From positions 1 to 64,000 of the forward strand of contig JBNKJP010000061.1 in NCBI GenBank assembly GCA_050291245.1: DNA of 64,000 bases, in the 5' to 3' direction. Below are positions 8,690-17,998 of this stretch, piece after piece. Each line of letters begins with the position of its first letter. Position 1 is the first letter of the stretch. The DNA comes from Thiodiazotropha sp050291245. GTDB lineage: Bacteria; Pseudomonadota; Gammaproteobacteria; Chromatiales; Chromatiaceae. The notes beneath the pieces were generated by a model, which did no database searches, was not told the origin of the DNA, and was given only the letters and a program-made list of their open reading frames with translations. The translations under genes were made by a program, and so were the position numbers.

Positions 8690-9478
8690 TCACAGCATTT
8701 TGATCCCCATGCGAACCGCCAGTACCATCAAAAAGACGGCGAACAGACGTTTGATCACCCGATCGGGTAATTGATGCGCCAGGCGGGCGCCCAGGGGTGC
8801 GAACAGGATGCTCGACACCACCACTCCGGCAAACGCCGGAAGATTCACATAACCCAGGCTGTAGCCGGGCAGGTTCGTCTCATCCTGACCGGTGATCACG
8901 AATCCAAGGGTGGAGGCCAGGGCCAGGGGCAGCCCGATGGCGGCCGCGGTGGCGATCGACTGTTTCACCGGCACCCCGCACCAACTCAGATAGGGGACAT
9001 GCAGGGCGCCGCCACCGATGCCCATAAGCGCTGAAACACAGCCTACTCCGGCGGACACCGAACGCAACACCCCGGCACCCGGCAATCCGCGACCGGCGGA
9101 GACCGGCCCCCAGGCCATCTGCAGCGACACCAGTATCAAAAACATCACGAAACCCACGGTCAGCCAATAGCCCGGTATCAGATCCGCCAGCCAGGCCCCC
9201 ACTAAGGACCCGACAACCACCCCGGGGGTCATGGTCTTGACCAGCGGCCAACGCACCGCGCCCCGTCGATGGTGCGCCCAGATCGAGGAGACCGCGGTCA
9301 GGGAAATGGTCGCCAGGGAGGTACCCACCGCCACCTTGATGATAATCTCAGGACTGACGCCCTGGGCCTCGAACACCAGGGAGAGCACCGGCACGATGAT
9401 CACCCCGCCGCCGATACCCAGCAGACCCGCCGCGGTACCCGCCAGGGCTCCGGCTGCAAGCAGCGTCATCAGATCCAT
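8690..9478 (-). CDS. TauE/SafE-family anion exporter
   Basis: A 262-residue polytopic inner-membrane protein with about eight hydrophobic helices and the two glycine-rich repeats typical of the family (LLGIGGGVIIVPVLSL near the N-terminus and LMGIGGGALHVPYLSW midway). Members export or import sulfite, sulfoacetate or other small organic anions. Here it is the last gene of the malonate operon, 4 bp after matA, so a link to malonate or a related carboxylate is plausible but unproven. Confidence 0.88.
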   Translation of the reverse strand: MDLMTLLAAGALAGTAAGLLGIGGGVIIVPVLSLVFEAQGVSPEIIIKVAVGTSLATISLTAVSSIWAHHRRGAVRWPLVKTMTPGVVVGSLVGAWLADLIPGYWLTVGFVMFLILVSLQMAWGPVSAGRGLPGAGVLRSVSAGVGCVSALMGIGGGALHVPYLSWCGVPVKQSIATAAAIGLPLALASTLGFVITGQDETNLPGYSLGYVNLPAFAGVVVSSILFAPLGARLAHQLPDRVIKRLFAVFLMVLAVRMGIKML

Positions 9479-9482
9479 TGGC

Positions 9483-10880
9483 TCAGTCCTGTTTCAGACG
9501 GCTCAGGAGCTGTGTCTGACCCTGTTCCAGCTCGCTGGACAGGGCGATCTGACCATCGCACAGATAGGCTTCATGGTTGGCGACCAGCTGCGCGGCCTGG
9601 TAGCGATAGTTGACCATGCATCCCCAGGAATCCCGATTGCCCCGAGGGGTGGGATTGGCGAACACGTTGATGCGATCCAGGCTCGCCCCATTGGAAAGGT
9701 GAAAATGGGCCACCGGTTCCAGGGCGTGCTCACCCCGTTTGAGTTGCGTCAGGTAGAACAGCACCAGCTCCCGCAGCACCTCTTCGATGGATTGTTTGAG
9801 AGGCGCCTCAGGAGGGTTCTCCAGCAGCCGGTCAAGGGCCTGCAAAGGGTCGTCGCAGGCCGCCGCCTGCATCAGCTCATCGGCCCGATTGCCCAACACC
9901 CGATGCAAAGCCTCGGGGGTCTGACCGCCGACCGGTTCCTGTTGCAGCTTGCGCAGCACGGACCTGAGTTTCGGAATGGGCGACAGGGTAACGAAGCGCT
10001 TCACTCTGGGAAACTCCAGCGCGAGTTCGCTGACCACCTGTTTGATCAGAAAGTTGCCAAAACTGATCCCCCGCAGACCTTTCAGGGCGTTGTTGATCGA
10101 ATAGAAGATCGCGGTATCCACTGCGTCGGTATCGGTCAACGGGGCCTCGGGATCGATCAAAGGAGTGACCGAATCACTGACCTCACGGGTCAACGCCACC
10201 TCGACAAAGATCAACGGGTCCTGGGGTAGCGCCGGATGGAAGAAGGCAAAGCAGCGCCTGTCCGCGGCCAGGCGCCGGCGCAGATCGTCCCAACCCTGCA
10301 TCGGATGCACCGCTTCGTAGCGTATCAATTTCTCCAGAATCGAAGCGGGACTGTCCCAGTCGATGCGCTCCAAACGCAGAAACCCCCGGTTAAACCAGGA
10401 AGCCAACAGGTGTCGCAAGTCATAATCGACTCCCTTCAGTTCCGGATGTTCAGCCAGACGCCCGAGTAAATCAGCACGTAGTGACACCAGTACCGCGGTC
10501 GCCCCTGGCGCCATGTTGAGTCTACGGAAAAACTCCTGGCGGGGCGGTTCGCTCACCTTCAGCAGACGGTGCAGACTCTCCGGGTCGTGGCTGCGATAGG
10601 CCAGCGCGGCCTGCTGGATCTCATTCGGATCGGGATCGAGCTCAACCGCAATCATGCGCAGAAAATCCCCCCGCTGAGACTCATCCATCTCCTGCCAACG
10701 CTGCAGGATCTCCCGCGCCAGGGCGATGTTGGAGGCCTCACCCTGCCCCTCCAACAAGCGGTGACACAACTCCGAATCCGAAAGAGGCGCCACCCCTTCC
10801 GGCTGTTTCAGACCGATCAGCTCCATGCCATGATCGGCGACACTGTTGAGCAGACGCTCGATCCAACCCAGGGCGCTCAC
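9483..10880 (-). CDS. matA: Malonyl-CoA decarboxylase
   Basis: A 465-residue cytoplasmic enzyme converting malonyl-CoA to acetyl-CoA and CO2. The N-terminal helical half is followed by the GNAT-like catalytic half with FFHPALPQDPLIFVEVALT, FVTLSPIPKLR (catalytic serine region) and PVAHFHLSNGASLDRINVFANPT (catalytic histidine region). The length matches bacterial MatA. The gene overlaps matM by 4 bp and is followed 4 bp later by the TauE-type gene. With matB opposite, it completes the malonate to malonyl-CoA to acetyl-CoA route. Confidence 0.92.
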   Translation of the reverse strand: MSALGWIERLLNSVADHGMELIGLKQPEGVAPLSDSELCHRLLEGQGEASNIALAREILQRWQEMDESQRGDFLRMIAVELDPDPNEIQQAALAYRSHDPESLHRLLKVSEPPRQEFFRRLNMAPGATAVLVSLRADLLGRLAEHPELKGVDYDLRHLLASWFNRGFLRLERIDWDSPASILEKLIRYEAVHPMQGWDDLRRRLAADRRCFAFFHPALPQDPLIFVEVALTREVSDSVTPLIDPEAPLTDTDAVDTAIFYSINNALKGLRGISFGNFLIKQVVSELALEFPRVKRFVTLSPIPKLRSVLRKLQQEPVGGQTPEALHRVLGNRADELMQAAACDDPLQALDRLLENPPEAPLKQSIEEVLRELVLFYLTQLKRGEHALEPVAHFHLSNGASLDRINVFANPTPRGNRDSWGCMVNYRYQAAQLVANHEAYLCDGQIALSSELEQGQTQLLSRLKQD

Positions 10881-12193
10881 AGATCAGCCCCCATCAGCAC
10901 CGCGGGCAACCATAGGGCGATTTGCGGAAACAGCATCAGCAAGGCGATCCCCAGCAGGATGCATAGCATGAACGGCAATGCGCCCAGCAGTACGGTCTTG
11001 AGGTCCACATCGGGCACGATCCCGTTGATCACATACAGATTCAACCCCACCGGTGGCGTGATCAGGCCCACCTCCATATTCAGGGTGAGCATCACGCCGA
11101 ACCAGATCGGGTCGAAGCCGGCCTGAATCACGATCGGCACCAGGGTGGGCGAGGTCATCAAGATGACCGCCACCGGGGGGAGAAAAAAGCCCGCGACCAG
11201 CAGAAAGACGTTGATGTAGAGCATCAGCATCCAGGGATTGAGGTCCTGGGCGGCGATATACTCCGTGATGCCCTGGGCGATGTAGAGGCTCGACATCATG
11301 TAACTGAACAACCCGGCCATACCGATGATCATCATCAGCATCACCGACTCCCGGGTGGCCGAACTCACCATCGCCCACAGGTTGACGGGTCGCCAGACCC
11401 GATAGATCACCATCACCAGCAGGATACACACCAGGGCGCCGACGCCCGAGGCCTCGGAGGGGGTGGCCACACCCCCGTAAAGGGCCCACAGCACCAGCAC
11501 GATGATCGCCATGAAGGGCAGTACCTTGGGTAGGATGATGAACTTCTCCCGCAGGGTGAAGTGCTTATCCTCCTCGGTAAAACGGTACCCCTTGATTCGG
11601 GTATAGATCAGAGACCAGAGGATGAACAGCCCCATCAGCATCAACCCGGGCACCAGGCCGGCGGCGAACAGCCGGCCGATCGAGGTCTCGGTGGAGATCC
11701 CATAGACGATCATGGTGATCGAGGGGGGGATCAGAATGCCCAGGGTGCCCCCCGCGGCGATGGATCCGGTGGCCAGGCTCGCCGGGTAACCCCGTTTACG
11801 CATCTCCGGAATACCCATCTTGCCGATCGCCGCACAGGTCGCGGGGGACGAGCCGGTGAGTGCGGCGAACAGACCACAGGCCCCAATGTTGGAAACCAGC
11901 AACCCCCCGGGCACCTTGTAGAGCCAGCGGTCGAGGGCTTCATACAGATCCGACCCGGCCCGTGATGCGGCGATCGCCGCCCCCATCAGCAGGAACATGG
12001 GAATCGACAGCAGGGCAAATTCGTCCAGGGAGGCGAACAGGGTGTCAGCCACCACCTCGAAGGCCCCCGCCCCATCGTCAATCAGCAAAAACAGCACCGC
12101 TGTGAACCCCAGGGCGAAGGCCACCGGCATGCCCGTGAGCAGCAGCAGTATCAGACACAGGGAGGACAGCGCCCCCAGTAACAATGGATCCAT
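10877..12193 (-). CDS. matM: TRAP transporter large permease (DctM type)
   Basis: A 438-residue, about 12-helix subunit of a TRAP uptake system. It shows the DctM hallmarks LTGMPVAFALGF near the N-terminus, AAGGTLGILIPPSITMIVYG and PPVAVILMTSPTLVPI. It couples sodium entry to import of the ligand delivered by MatP. It overlaps the DctQ gene by one base and matA by four, so translation is probably coupled. The malonate assignment rests on its neighbours MatA and MatB. Confidence 0.92.
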   Translation of the reverse strand: MDPLLLGALSSLCLILLLLTGMPVAFALGFTAVLFLLIDDGAGAFEVVADTLFASLDEFALLSIPMFLLMGAAIAASRAGSDLYEALDRWLYKVPGGLLVSNIGACGLFAALTGSSPATCAAIGKMGIPEMRKRGYPASLATGSIAAGGTLGILIPPSITMIVYGISTETSIGRLFAAGLVPGLMLMGLFILWSLIYTRIKGYRFTEEDKHFTLREKFIILPKVLPFMAIIVLVLWALYGGVATPSEASGVGALVCILLVMVIYRVWRPVNLWAMVSSATRESVMLMMIIGMAGLFSYMMSSLYIAQGITEYIAAQDLNPWMLMLYINVFLLVAGFFLPPVAVILMTSPTLVPIVIQAGFDPIWFGVMLTLNMEVGLITPPVGLNLYVINGIVPDVDLKTVLLGALPFMLCILLGIALLMLFPQIALWLPAVLMGADL

Positions 12194-12720
12194 TAGGACG
12201 CCTCGGGTGGAGTGGACGGCTCGATGCCGAAGGGGTGTTCAGTGCCTTTGATCAGACACGCCAGGTCCGCCAGATATTGCAGACTGATGGCGAAAAAGCC
12301 GATCGGCATGGGCAGATAGACCTTCCACAGTTTCGGTCCCCAAATGCTGTCCGAGGCCCAACCGGACTCCCAGGCCTCGTGCCAGAATTTAAAACTGAAC
12401 CAAGTCAGCAACACACACAGGATGGCGGATGCCGAGTAGGCGAACAGGGCGAGCAGGAAACGTCCCCGGGGACCCAGCATGATCGGTACCAGCTCGACAT
12501 TGACATGGCCCCGGGTCAGCAACACCCAGGGGGCTCCGAGAAAGGTCGAGGCCAACAGGGCATAGGTGACGAACTCTGTCTGCCAGGAGGTGGGGAGATT
12601 CAAAACAAAGCGGTTGAATACCATGTGGCAGACCACCAGCACGGATATCACCAGCAGCAAGGCGGAGAGATAACCGAGCAACCTGGACAACCCTTCGACG
12701 AACTTGAGAAACATCCTCAT
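12193..12720 (-). CDS. matQ: TRAP transporter small permease (DctQ type)
   Basis: A 175-residue membrane protein with four hydrophobic helices (about 15-35, 50-70, 85-110, 135-160), the DctQ layout. Sequence features such as FNRFVLNLPTSWQTEFVTYALLAS and LTRGHVNVELV fit the family. It pairs with the DctM subunit encoded immediately downstream. It is separated from the binding-protein gene by 119 bp holding a stem-loop. Confidence 0.88.
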   Translation of the reverse strand: MRMFLKFVEGLSRLLGYLSALLLVISVLVVCHMVFNRFVLNLPTSWQTEFVTYALLASTFLGAPWVLLTRGHVNVELVPIMLGPRGRFLLALFAYSASAILCVLLTWFSFKFWHEAWESGWASDSIWGPKLWKVYLPMPIGFFAISLQYLADLACLIKGTEHPFGIEPSTPPEAS

Positions 12721-12780
12721 TGCGGTTATGCCCTTGATAATTTCACATTAACCCTAGGGTCATGCCGTCGCTGGCGTGAC

Positions 12781-12829
12781 AAAAAAGGTAGGTTTCGACC
12801 TGCCCCCATCCCCGAATGGGGATGAGGGC
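12781..12829 (-). terminator. Stem-loop between matP and matQ (partial terminator)
   Basis: CATCCCC (12807-12813) and GGGGATG (12818-12824) pair across a 4-nt loop, extendable outward by GCCC/GGGC. On the minus strand a run of six T follows about 20 nt later (12781-12786). Such hairpins often let the binding-protein gene be expressed more highly than the permease genes behind it. Confidence 0.5.
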
Positions 12830-12839
12830 GAGCGATGGG

Positions 12840-13838
12840 TTACTCCACCGACAGGGCCATATCGAGCAGTTCCTGACCGCCCTTGACATTGTCCGCAAAG
12901 TCCTTGTAGCTCGATCCGTTCGCGACCTCGCGCCACATCGCGGCCTGTTCGGCGGTCATCTCAACCACCTTGACACCGGCCTTCGCAAAGGTGTCGGCCA
13001 GCTTCTTATCCGCGGCTTTAGCGGCTTCAGAGGCATACTGCTCCGCCATCCCAGCCGCCTTCATCAGCTCAAGCTGCTGGGCGGGGGTCAGTTTGTTGAA
13101 GCTCTTCTTGGACATCAGAATCGGCTCATACATGAACCACAGGGCATTTTCGCCGGGCGCGGTCAGACATTTGACCTGTTCATAGATCCGGTAGGAGACC
13201 AGTGACGAAGAGGAGGTGTTGGCGCCGTCGAGTACCCCGGTCTGCAGCCCGGAGTAGATCTCCGAGGAGGGCATCGAGGTGATGGTCGCGCCCGCAGATT
13301 CGAGCATCTGGTTGAAGGCCTTGCCCGCGGCGCGGAACTTCATGCCTTTGACATCCTTGGGTTCGAGAATGCACTCACCCTTGGAGACGAAACCACCGGC
13401 CAGCCAGGTATCGGCCAGCACCATCACACCGGCCTCGTCCATTACCTGTTTGATCTTGCTCATATAGGGCGAGCTGTTCAGACGAATGGCATGGTCGTGA
13501 TTCTTCACCAGCCCCGGCATCAGGGTCAGATTGAATTCCGGATGACGGCCACCGGCGTAAGAGAGGGGAAAGGCGGTGATATCGAGCTTGCCTTTGGTCA
13601 TGGCCGCCCACTGCTCTTTCGGCTTGAACAGGCTTTTGCCCGGATAGACCTTGATCTCCACACCGGTGTCGTTGGCCGCCATGTGGCGGGCGATCATCTG
13701 CACCATCTCGTCGCGAACGTCCCCTTTGCCTCCCGGCCATTGGTGGGATGCCTTGAGTTCGATCGCGGATGCCGAACTGCCGGCAGTCAGGATCCCTGCC
13801 GCGAGCAGCGCGGATGTGATTAGCTTTGGTAGTTGCAT
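12840..13838 (-). CDS. matP: TRAP transporter periplasmic binding protein (DctP type)
   Basis: A 332-residue exported binding protein. Signal peptide about 1-25 (ending SSASAIE), then the DctP fold with ELKASHQWPGGKGD, KVYPGKSLFKPKEQWAAMTKG, KGMKFRAAGKAFNQM (ligand-binding arginine region) and SEIYSGLQTGVLDGANTS. It is the first gene of the minus-strand transporter set and is divergent from matB. Malonate is the most likely ligand given matA and matB; another short dicarboxylate cannot be excluded. Confidence 0.9.
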   Translation of the reverse strand: MQLPKLITSALLAAGILTAGSSASAIELKASHQWPGGKGDVRDEMVQMIARHMAANDTGVEIKVYPGKSLFKPKEQWAAMTKGKLDITAFPLSYAGGRHPEFNLTLMPGLVKNHDHAIRLNSSPYMSKIKQVMDEAGVMVLADTWLAGGFVSKGECILEPKDVKGMKFRAAGKAFNQMLESAGATITSMPSSEIYSGLQTGVLDGANTSSSSLVSYRIYEQVKCLTAPGENALWFMYEPILMSKKSFNKLTPAQQLELMKAAGMAEQYASEAAKAADKKLADTFAKAGVKVVEMTAEQAAMWREVANGSSYKDFADNVKGGQELLDMALSVE

Positions 13839-14139
13839 GCGTTATACTCCTTGCTGATATTGTGAGTTGTGATTATTGAATTTATCTCATGAAACTCTGC
13901 CTTGAGTGGATCTTCGCTGAACGCTCGAAACATCCTGTGAGTTGTTATATTTATGGCAGTTTACCAGCGATGTGATCCGTAGGAAGATACACAAGCGCTG
14001 ATCGGCAAAGTCTGTAATTATGAAGCCTCGCAGAATGAGCAGGGCTCCTAAGTGATTGAAATCTTCCGCCGCGCGGTCCCTAATCTATAGTCCGTTGCGA
14101 CCCCCCGTCAAGACGTATTTGAATGATCTTCAGGATAGT
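13839..14139. promoter_or_regulatory. Divergent matP-matB control region with direct repeats
   Basis: A 301-bp gap between divergent genes. TGTGAGTTGT occurs exactly twice in the same orientation (13861-13870 and 13936-13945), 75 bp apart, and AT-rich segments suit promoters. No regulator gene (such as a GntR-type MatR) lies beside it, so control would come from elsewhere. The repeats are candidate operator sites only. Confidence 0.35.
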
Positions 14140-15669
14140 ATGAACAACCAGAATCTCTACCTCCGCCTTGTTGGTAACCGCTTCTCCGAATCCCAGGACC
14201 GACCTTTTCTGATGATGCCGGGTCGATCCCCACTGCGGTTTTCGGATCTCGATTCCGAAACCGGACACCTGTCCAGCCGTCTGCTGGAGCTGGATGTCAA
14301 ACCCGGCGACCGGGTCATGGTACAGGTCGACAAATCCGCCGAATCGGTGCTCCTCTACCTTGCCTGTCTGCGGGTCGGCGCCATCTACATCCCCTTGAAC
14401 ACAGCCTATACCCCGGCGGAGATCGCCTATTTCGCAGGGGACGCGGAACCGCAACTGTTCGTCTGCCGGCCCGTCAACCGGGAGGCCCTGTTACCGATCA
14501 TCGAACAGCTCGGCGTCCCGCATCTGCGCACCCTCGGCAGCGAAGCCGACGGTGATCTGCTTGAGGACCTGAATCCGTCAGACCCTTCTCCCCCGGTCGC
14601 CATGCGTTCCAGCGATGACATCGCCGCCATCCTCTATACCTCCGGCACCACGGGTCGTTCGAAGGGGGCCATGCTGACCCACGCCAACCTGCAGTCCAAT
14701 GCCGAGGTGCTGCACGACTACTGGCGCTGGGAGGATACCCGGGACGTGCTTCTGCACGCCCTGCCCGTGTTTCACGTACACGGCCTGTTCGTCGCCCTGC
14801 ACTGCGCCCTGCTGGGGGGGTCGCCGGTACACTTCCTGAACAGATTCGACCCGGATAGCATCGTCGATCTGCTGCCTGAATCCACCGTCATGATGGGTGT
14901 TCCGACCTTCTACACCCGGCTGCTGGCGCATGAGAGATTCACCCGTGAACAGTGCCACAACATGCGCCTGTTCATCTCCGGTTCCGCGCCCCTGCTGGCG
15001 GAGACCCACCGGGAGTTCGAGAACCGCACCGGTTTCCGCATACTCGAACGCTACGGCATGACCGAGGCCGGGATGATCACCTCCAACCCCTACGACGGAG
15101 AACGGCTGGCCGGTACGGTGGGCTTTCCCCTCCCCGGGGTCTCGGTGCGCATTGCCGACGACCAGGGCCGGGAACTGCCCCGGGGCGAGACCGGGGTACT
15201 GGAACTGCGCGGCCCCAATGTGTTCAAGGGCTACTGGCGGATGCCGGAGAAGACCGCGGCGGAATTCCGCGAAGACGGCTGGTTCATCTCGGGGGATAAC
15301 GCCGTCATGGACGACCAGGGACGGGTGAGTATCGTCGGACGGGCCAAGGACCTGATCATCTCGGGGGGCTACAACATCTACCCCAAGGAGATCGAGAGCG
15401 AAATCGATGCGATCCCCGGTGTGCTGGAATCGGCGGTGGTCGGGGTGCCCCACCCGGATTTCGGTGAAGGGGTCGCCGCCATCGTGGTCAGCGACGGCAG
15501 CCGTGCCCTGCAAACCGATGACATCCTGGCCCCCCTGCAGGGCCGCCTGGCCCGTTTCAAACAACCCAAGCGGGTGGTGTTCGTCGAGGAACTGCCACGC
15601 AACACCATGGGCAAGGTGCAGAAGGCCAGCTTGCGCGAGACCTACAAGGACAGCTTCGCCGCATCATGA
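14140..15669 (+). CDS. matB: Malonyl-CoA synthetase (AMP-forming)
   Basis: A 509-residue acyl-adenylate enzyme joining malonate to CoA with ATP. Motifs: LYTSGTTGRSKGAMLTHANL (P-loop), ERYGMTEAGM (A5), GWFISGDNAVMDDQGRVSIVGRAKDLIISGGYNIYP and the C-terminal catalytic-lysine motif NTMGKVQK. The overall sequence is MatB-like rather than fatty-acyl-like. The start at 14140 (MNNQN) matches the usual N-terminus; the open frame extends 28 codons upstream without support. It is divergent from the TRAP genes and overlaps the following thioesterase gene by 4 bp. Confidence 0.9.
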   Translation: MNNQNLYLRLVGNRFSESQDRPFLMMPGRSPLRFSDLDSETGHLSSRLLELDVKPGDRVMVQVDKSAESVLLYLACLRVGAIYIPLNTAYTPAEIAYFAGDAEPQLFVCRPVNREALLPIIEQLGVPHLRTLGSEADGDLLEDLNPSDPSPPVAMRSSDDIAAILYTSGTTGRSKGAMLTHANLQSNAEVLHDYWRWEDTRDVLLHALPVFHVHGLFVALHCALLGGSPVHFLNRFDPDSIVDLLPESTVMMGVPTFYTRLLAHERFTREQCHNMRLFISGSAPLLAETHREFENRTGFRILERYGMTEAGMITSNPYDGERLAGTVGFPLPGVSVRIADDQGRELPRGETGVLELRGPNVFKGYWRMPEKTAAEFREDGWFISGDNAVMDDQGRVSIVGRAKDLIISGGYNIYPKEIESEIDAIPGVLESAVVGVPHPDFGEGVAAIVVSDGSRALQTDDILAPLQGRLARFKQPKRVVFVEELPRNTMGKVQKASLRETYKDSFAAS

Positions 15670-16097
15670 GCCCCGCAGAACTCGAACAGCGCATCCGTGA
15701 AGGGATCCCCCTGGCGGCAAGCATGGATTTCCGGGTACTGTCCCTCAGCGACAACAGCATCCGGGTGCGCGGGGGCGCCCAGGAAAATATCAACGTGCAC
15801 GGCACCGCGTTTGCCGGATCCCTCTATGCCATCGCCACCCTGGCCGCTTGGGGACTGGTGCATTCGCGCCTGCCGGACGGCGCCGATCTGGTCATGGCGG
15901 GTGGATCCATTCGTTACCGCAAACCCATTAAAGGGGATTTGATCGCCGAGTGCGGAATTGATACGCCAACCTTCGAGACATTCCTCACAGCACTGCAAAC
16001 CAAGGGCAAGGCCCTGCTCGACGCGCACTGCGATCTGCCGTGCGAATCAGGGATCGGCGCTCAGTTCGAGGCGCGCCTTCACGCGCGCCTTGCCTGA
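15666..16097 (+). CDS. Hotdog-fold thioesterase (YiiD C-terminal type)
   Basis: A 143-residue cytoplasmic protein resembling the YiiD C-terminal putative thioesterase domain: PLAASMDFRVLSL, ENINVHGTAFAGSLYAIATLAAWGLVHSRL, GGSIRYRKPIKGDLIAEC. It likely hydrolyses a CoA thioester. The ATGA overlap with matB implies translational coupling, so it may clear a dead-end or excess CoA ester in malonate use. The substrate is not evident from sequence. Confidence 0.72.
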   Translation: MSPAELEQRIREGIPLAASMDFRVLSLSDNSIRVRGGAQENINVHGTAFAGSLYAIATLAAWGLVHSRLPDGADLVMAGGSIRYRKPIKGDLIAECGIDTPTFETFLTALQTKGKALLDAHCDLPCESGIGAQFEARLHARLA

Positions 16098-16104
16098 ATC
16101 CCAT

Positions 16105-16121
16105 CCCGCTTCATAAAGCGG
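16105..16121. terminator. Short hairpin between convergent genes
   Basis: CCGCTT (16106-16111) pairs with AAGCGG (16116-16121) around CATA, just after the thioesterase stop and before the end of the convergent PEP-CTERM gene. A T-containing but broken run follows on the plus strand. Weak to moderate terminator. Confidence 0.45.
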
Positions 16122-16146
16122 AATCTATCTTAGAACGAGTTGAGAA

Positions 16147-16806
16147 TTACGCCGTTTTGCGCATCCGCCGTGTGACGCCAATCCCCATCAGACCGAATCC
16201 GAACAGCATGATGGTGCCAGGTTCCGGAACCCGAACCTGAAAATACTGAATCACCTTGTCATGTCGCTGAATCACCTCCACCTGAGGCGATGCAAAATCC
16301 TGCCCGATGTAGATCCCGGTGGCTTCAACCGGATTTTCACTAACCGACAAGTTGGAAAACGCGGTGCTCCAGAAGCTGAAATTCATCATCGCGAAATTCT
16401 GATTGTTCAGACTGAAATTAAAACCGTCGTAACCGGAACCCACATTCCCGTCGAAGTTGATAAAATCCCGGTATCCACCGAGATCCTGAAACACATAGGT
16501 GGCATCGATCTGATTGGCTTCGAACTGAACATCCACCACACTGCCACTGGCCAGATCGGTGAGTGCCACCTGACCGCCCCAAGTGCCGTGAGATACATCA
16601 CCAAAGTCATTTCCTGTCCAACGTACGGACCAGCGATCCAAGGCATCGTTGCTCCAGATGTAGTATCCCGCTGCATTGCTCGTGGCCGGGCCGGGCATGA
16701 CACCAAATTCCGCCGCCGTGGCGCCACTGTAAATGGGTATGGCGTTAAGCAGGGAACTGAATGTCAGGGTTGATGCGGCCAGAATGGATTTAATAAACGG
16801 CTTCAT
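16147..16806 (-). CDS. PEP-CTERM sorting-domain protein
   Basis: A 219-residue secreted protein. Signal peptide about 1-22 (LLNAIPIYSG). The C-terminus has the complete exosortase sorting signal: VPEPGT at about 192, a hydrophobic stretch (IMLFGFGLMGIGV) and a basic tail (TRRMRKTA). The middle is rich in Asn, Gly and aromatic residues without a recognised enzyme motif. PEP-CTERM proteins are usually associated with exopolysaccharide or the cell surface. No exosortase gene is in this window. Confidence 0.88.
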   Translation of the reverse strand: MKPFIKSILAASTLTFSSLLNAIPIYSGATAAEFGVMPGPATSNAAGYYIWSNDALDRWSVRWTGNDFGDVSHGTWGGQVALTDLASGSVVDVQFEANQIDATYVFQDLGGYRDFINFDGNVGSGYDGFNFSLNNQNFAMMNFSFWSTAFSNLSVSENPVEATGIYIGQDFASPQVEVIQRHDKVIQYFQVRVPEPGTIMLFGFGLMGIGVTRRMRKTA

Positions 16807-16963
16807 GGTTAGTCTCTACGGTAGTGTTAGGACACCATCACAAGAAGCATCAACCTTGCCAAAGCACTCAACGTACTGGGAGAAAAGGGATAATCCATTC
16901 AATCCCAGGAATACAAAATCACCCGTGTAAATCAGCCCGACGGTTTAAGACTTAGAGTCCGGC

Positions 16964-17986
16964 TCAACCGAGCATCGCGCCGTACCCCCGGGTATCGGAA
17001 TTGCTGTCCAATACGATCTTCATGGCAATCGTCAGGGGCACCGAAAGGAACATCCCCACCGGTCCCAGGATCCAGCCCCAGAAGACCAGGGAGATAAATA
17101 CGATCAGCGGTGACAAACCCAGTCCCTTGCCCATGAAACGGGGTTCGATGACATTACCGACCACCCCGTTGATCAGTACGTAGGCCAGGGCCGTCCAGGC
17201 CGCCATGGGGGAGCCAAGCTGGATCAGAGCCAGCAATATGGCGGGAACCGCTGCGATAATGGAACCGATATTGGGCACATAGTTGAAGAGGAACGCCAAC
17301 ATCCCCCAGAGCAGGGGATAGTCAACACCGAGTAAGGCCAGGGAACCGGAAACCAGGGCTCCGGTCAGCAGACTGGTCGATGTCTTGATGACCATGTAAC
17401 GCTTTATACTCGAGGTGATCGCTTCAACCCGCGCGAGTGAACGTTCGGGACTCTCCGCGTAAGTTCTCAGTTTATTCTGGAAGGCATTCGCTTCGAACAA
17501 CATGAACACCACCGTGATCAGAATCAGGAATGCCTGGGTCAGAACATTCCCCAGACCGCTCATCAGGCGACCGGCCAGGGCCATGACCTTGGCCGGATCG
17601 AAATAGGTGGTCAGCGCCTGCGGATCGAGATCTAAGCCCTGGCTTGCGAGCCAGTCAACCAGGTGGGCGCTCTTGAGTTTGAGGTTCTCCTGGAACTTGG
17701 GCAGATTGCTGGTGAAATCGTTGAGCGAACCCCCGACCAACCAGGCGATCAACAGACCCACCACCACAATCATGCCGATCACCAGCACCATCGCCAGACC
17801 ACCCGGCACCCCCTTGTCCTTGAGAAAGAACAGGGGGGGCGCGGCAATCACCGCGATGAACAGGGAAAGCAAGAAAGGGATCAACAGCGTGACCGCGGCC
17901 TTCATTCCCGCCACAATGATAACGAAGGCCGCTGCGGAGATCAGGAATCGGGCCGTGGGAGACAGGGATTGCACAGATTCGGGCAC
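16964..17986 (-). CDS. AI-2E family transporter
   Basis: A 340-residue polytopic inner-membrane protein with about eight helices, matching the AI-2E/PerM/YdiK family: LLIPFLLSLFIAVIAAPPLFFLKDKG near the N-terminus, LLWGMLAFLFNYVPNIGSIIAAVPAILLA and the C-terminal GLSPLIVFISLVFWGWILGPVGMFLSVPLT. Family members have been linked to autoinducer-2 or small-solute efflux; the substrate here is unknown. The start is GTG at 17986, 12 bp after the lipoprotein gene, suggesting co-transcription with it and cysC. Confidence 0.9.
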   Translation of the reverse strand: MPESVQSLSPTARFLISAAAFVIIVAGMKAAVTLLIPFLLSLFIAVIAAPPLFFLKDKGVPGGLAMVLVIGMIVVVGLLIAWLVGGSLNDFTSNLPKFQENLKLKSAHLVDWLASQGLDLDPQALTTYFDPAKVMALAGRLMSGLGNVLTQAFLILITVVFMLFEANAFQNKLRTYAESPERSLARVEAITSSIKRYMVIKTSTSLLTGALVSGSLALLGVDYPLLWGMLAFLFNYVPNIGSIIAAVPAILLALIQLGSPMAAWTALAYVLINGVVGNVIEPRFMGKGLGLSPLIVFISLVFWGWILGPVGMFLSVPLTIAMKIVLDSNSDTRGYGAMLG

Positions 17987-17998
17987 GGCGGAGTTCCG

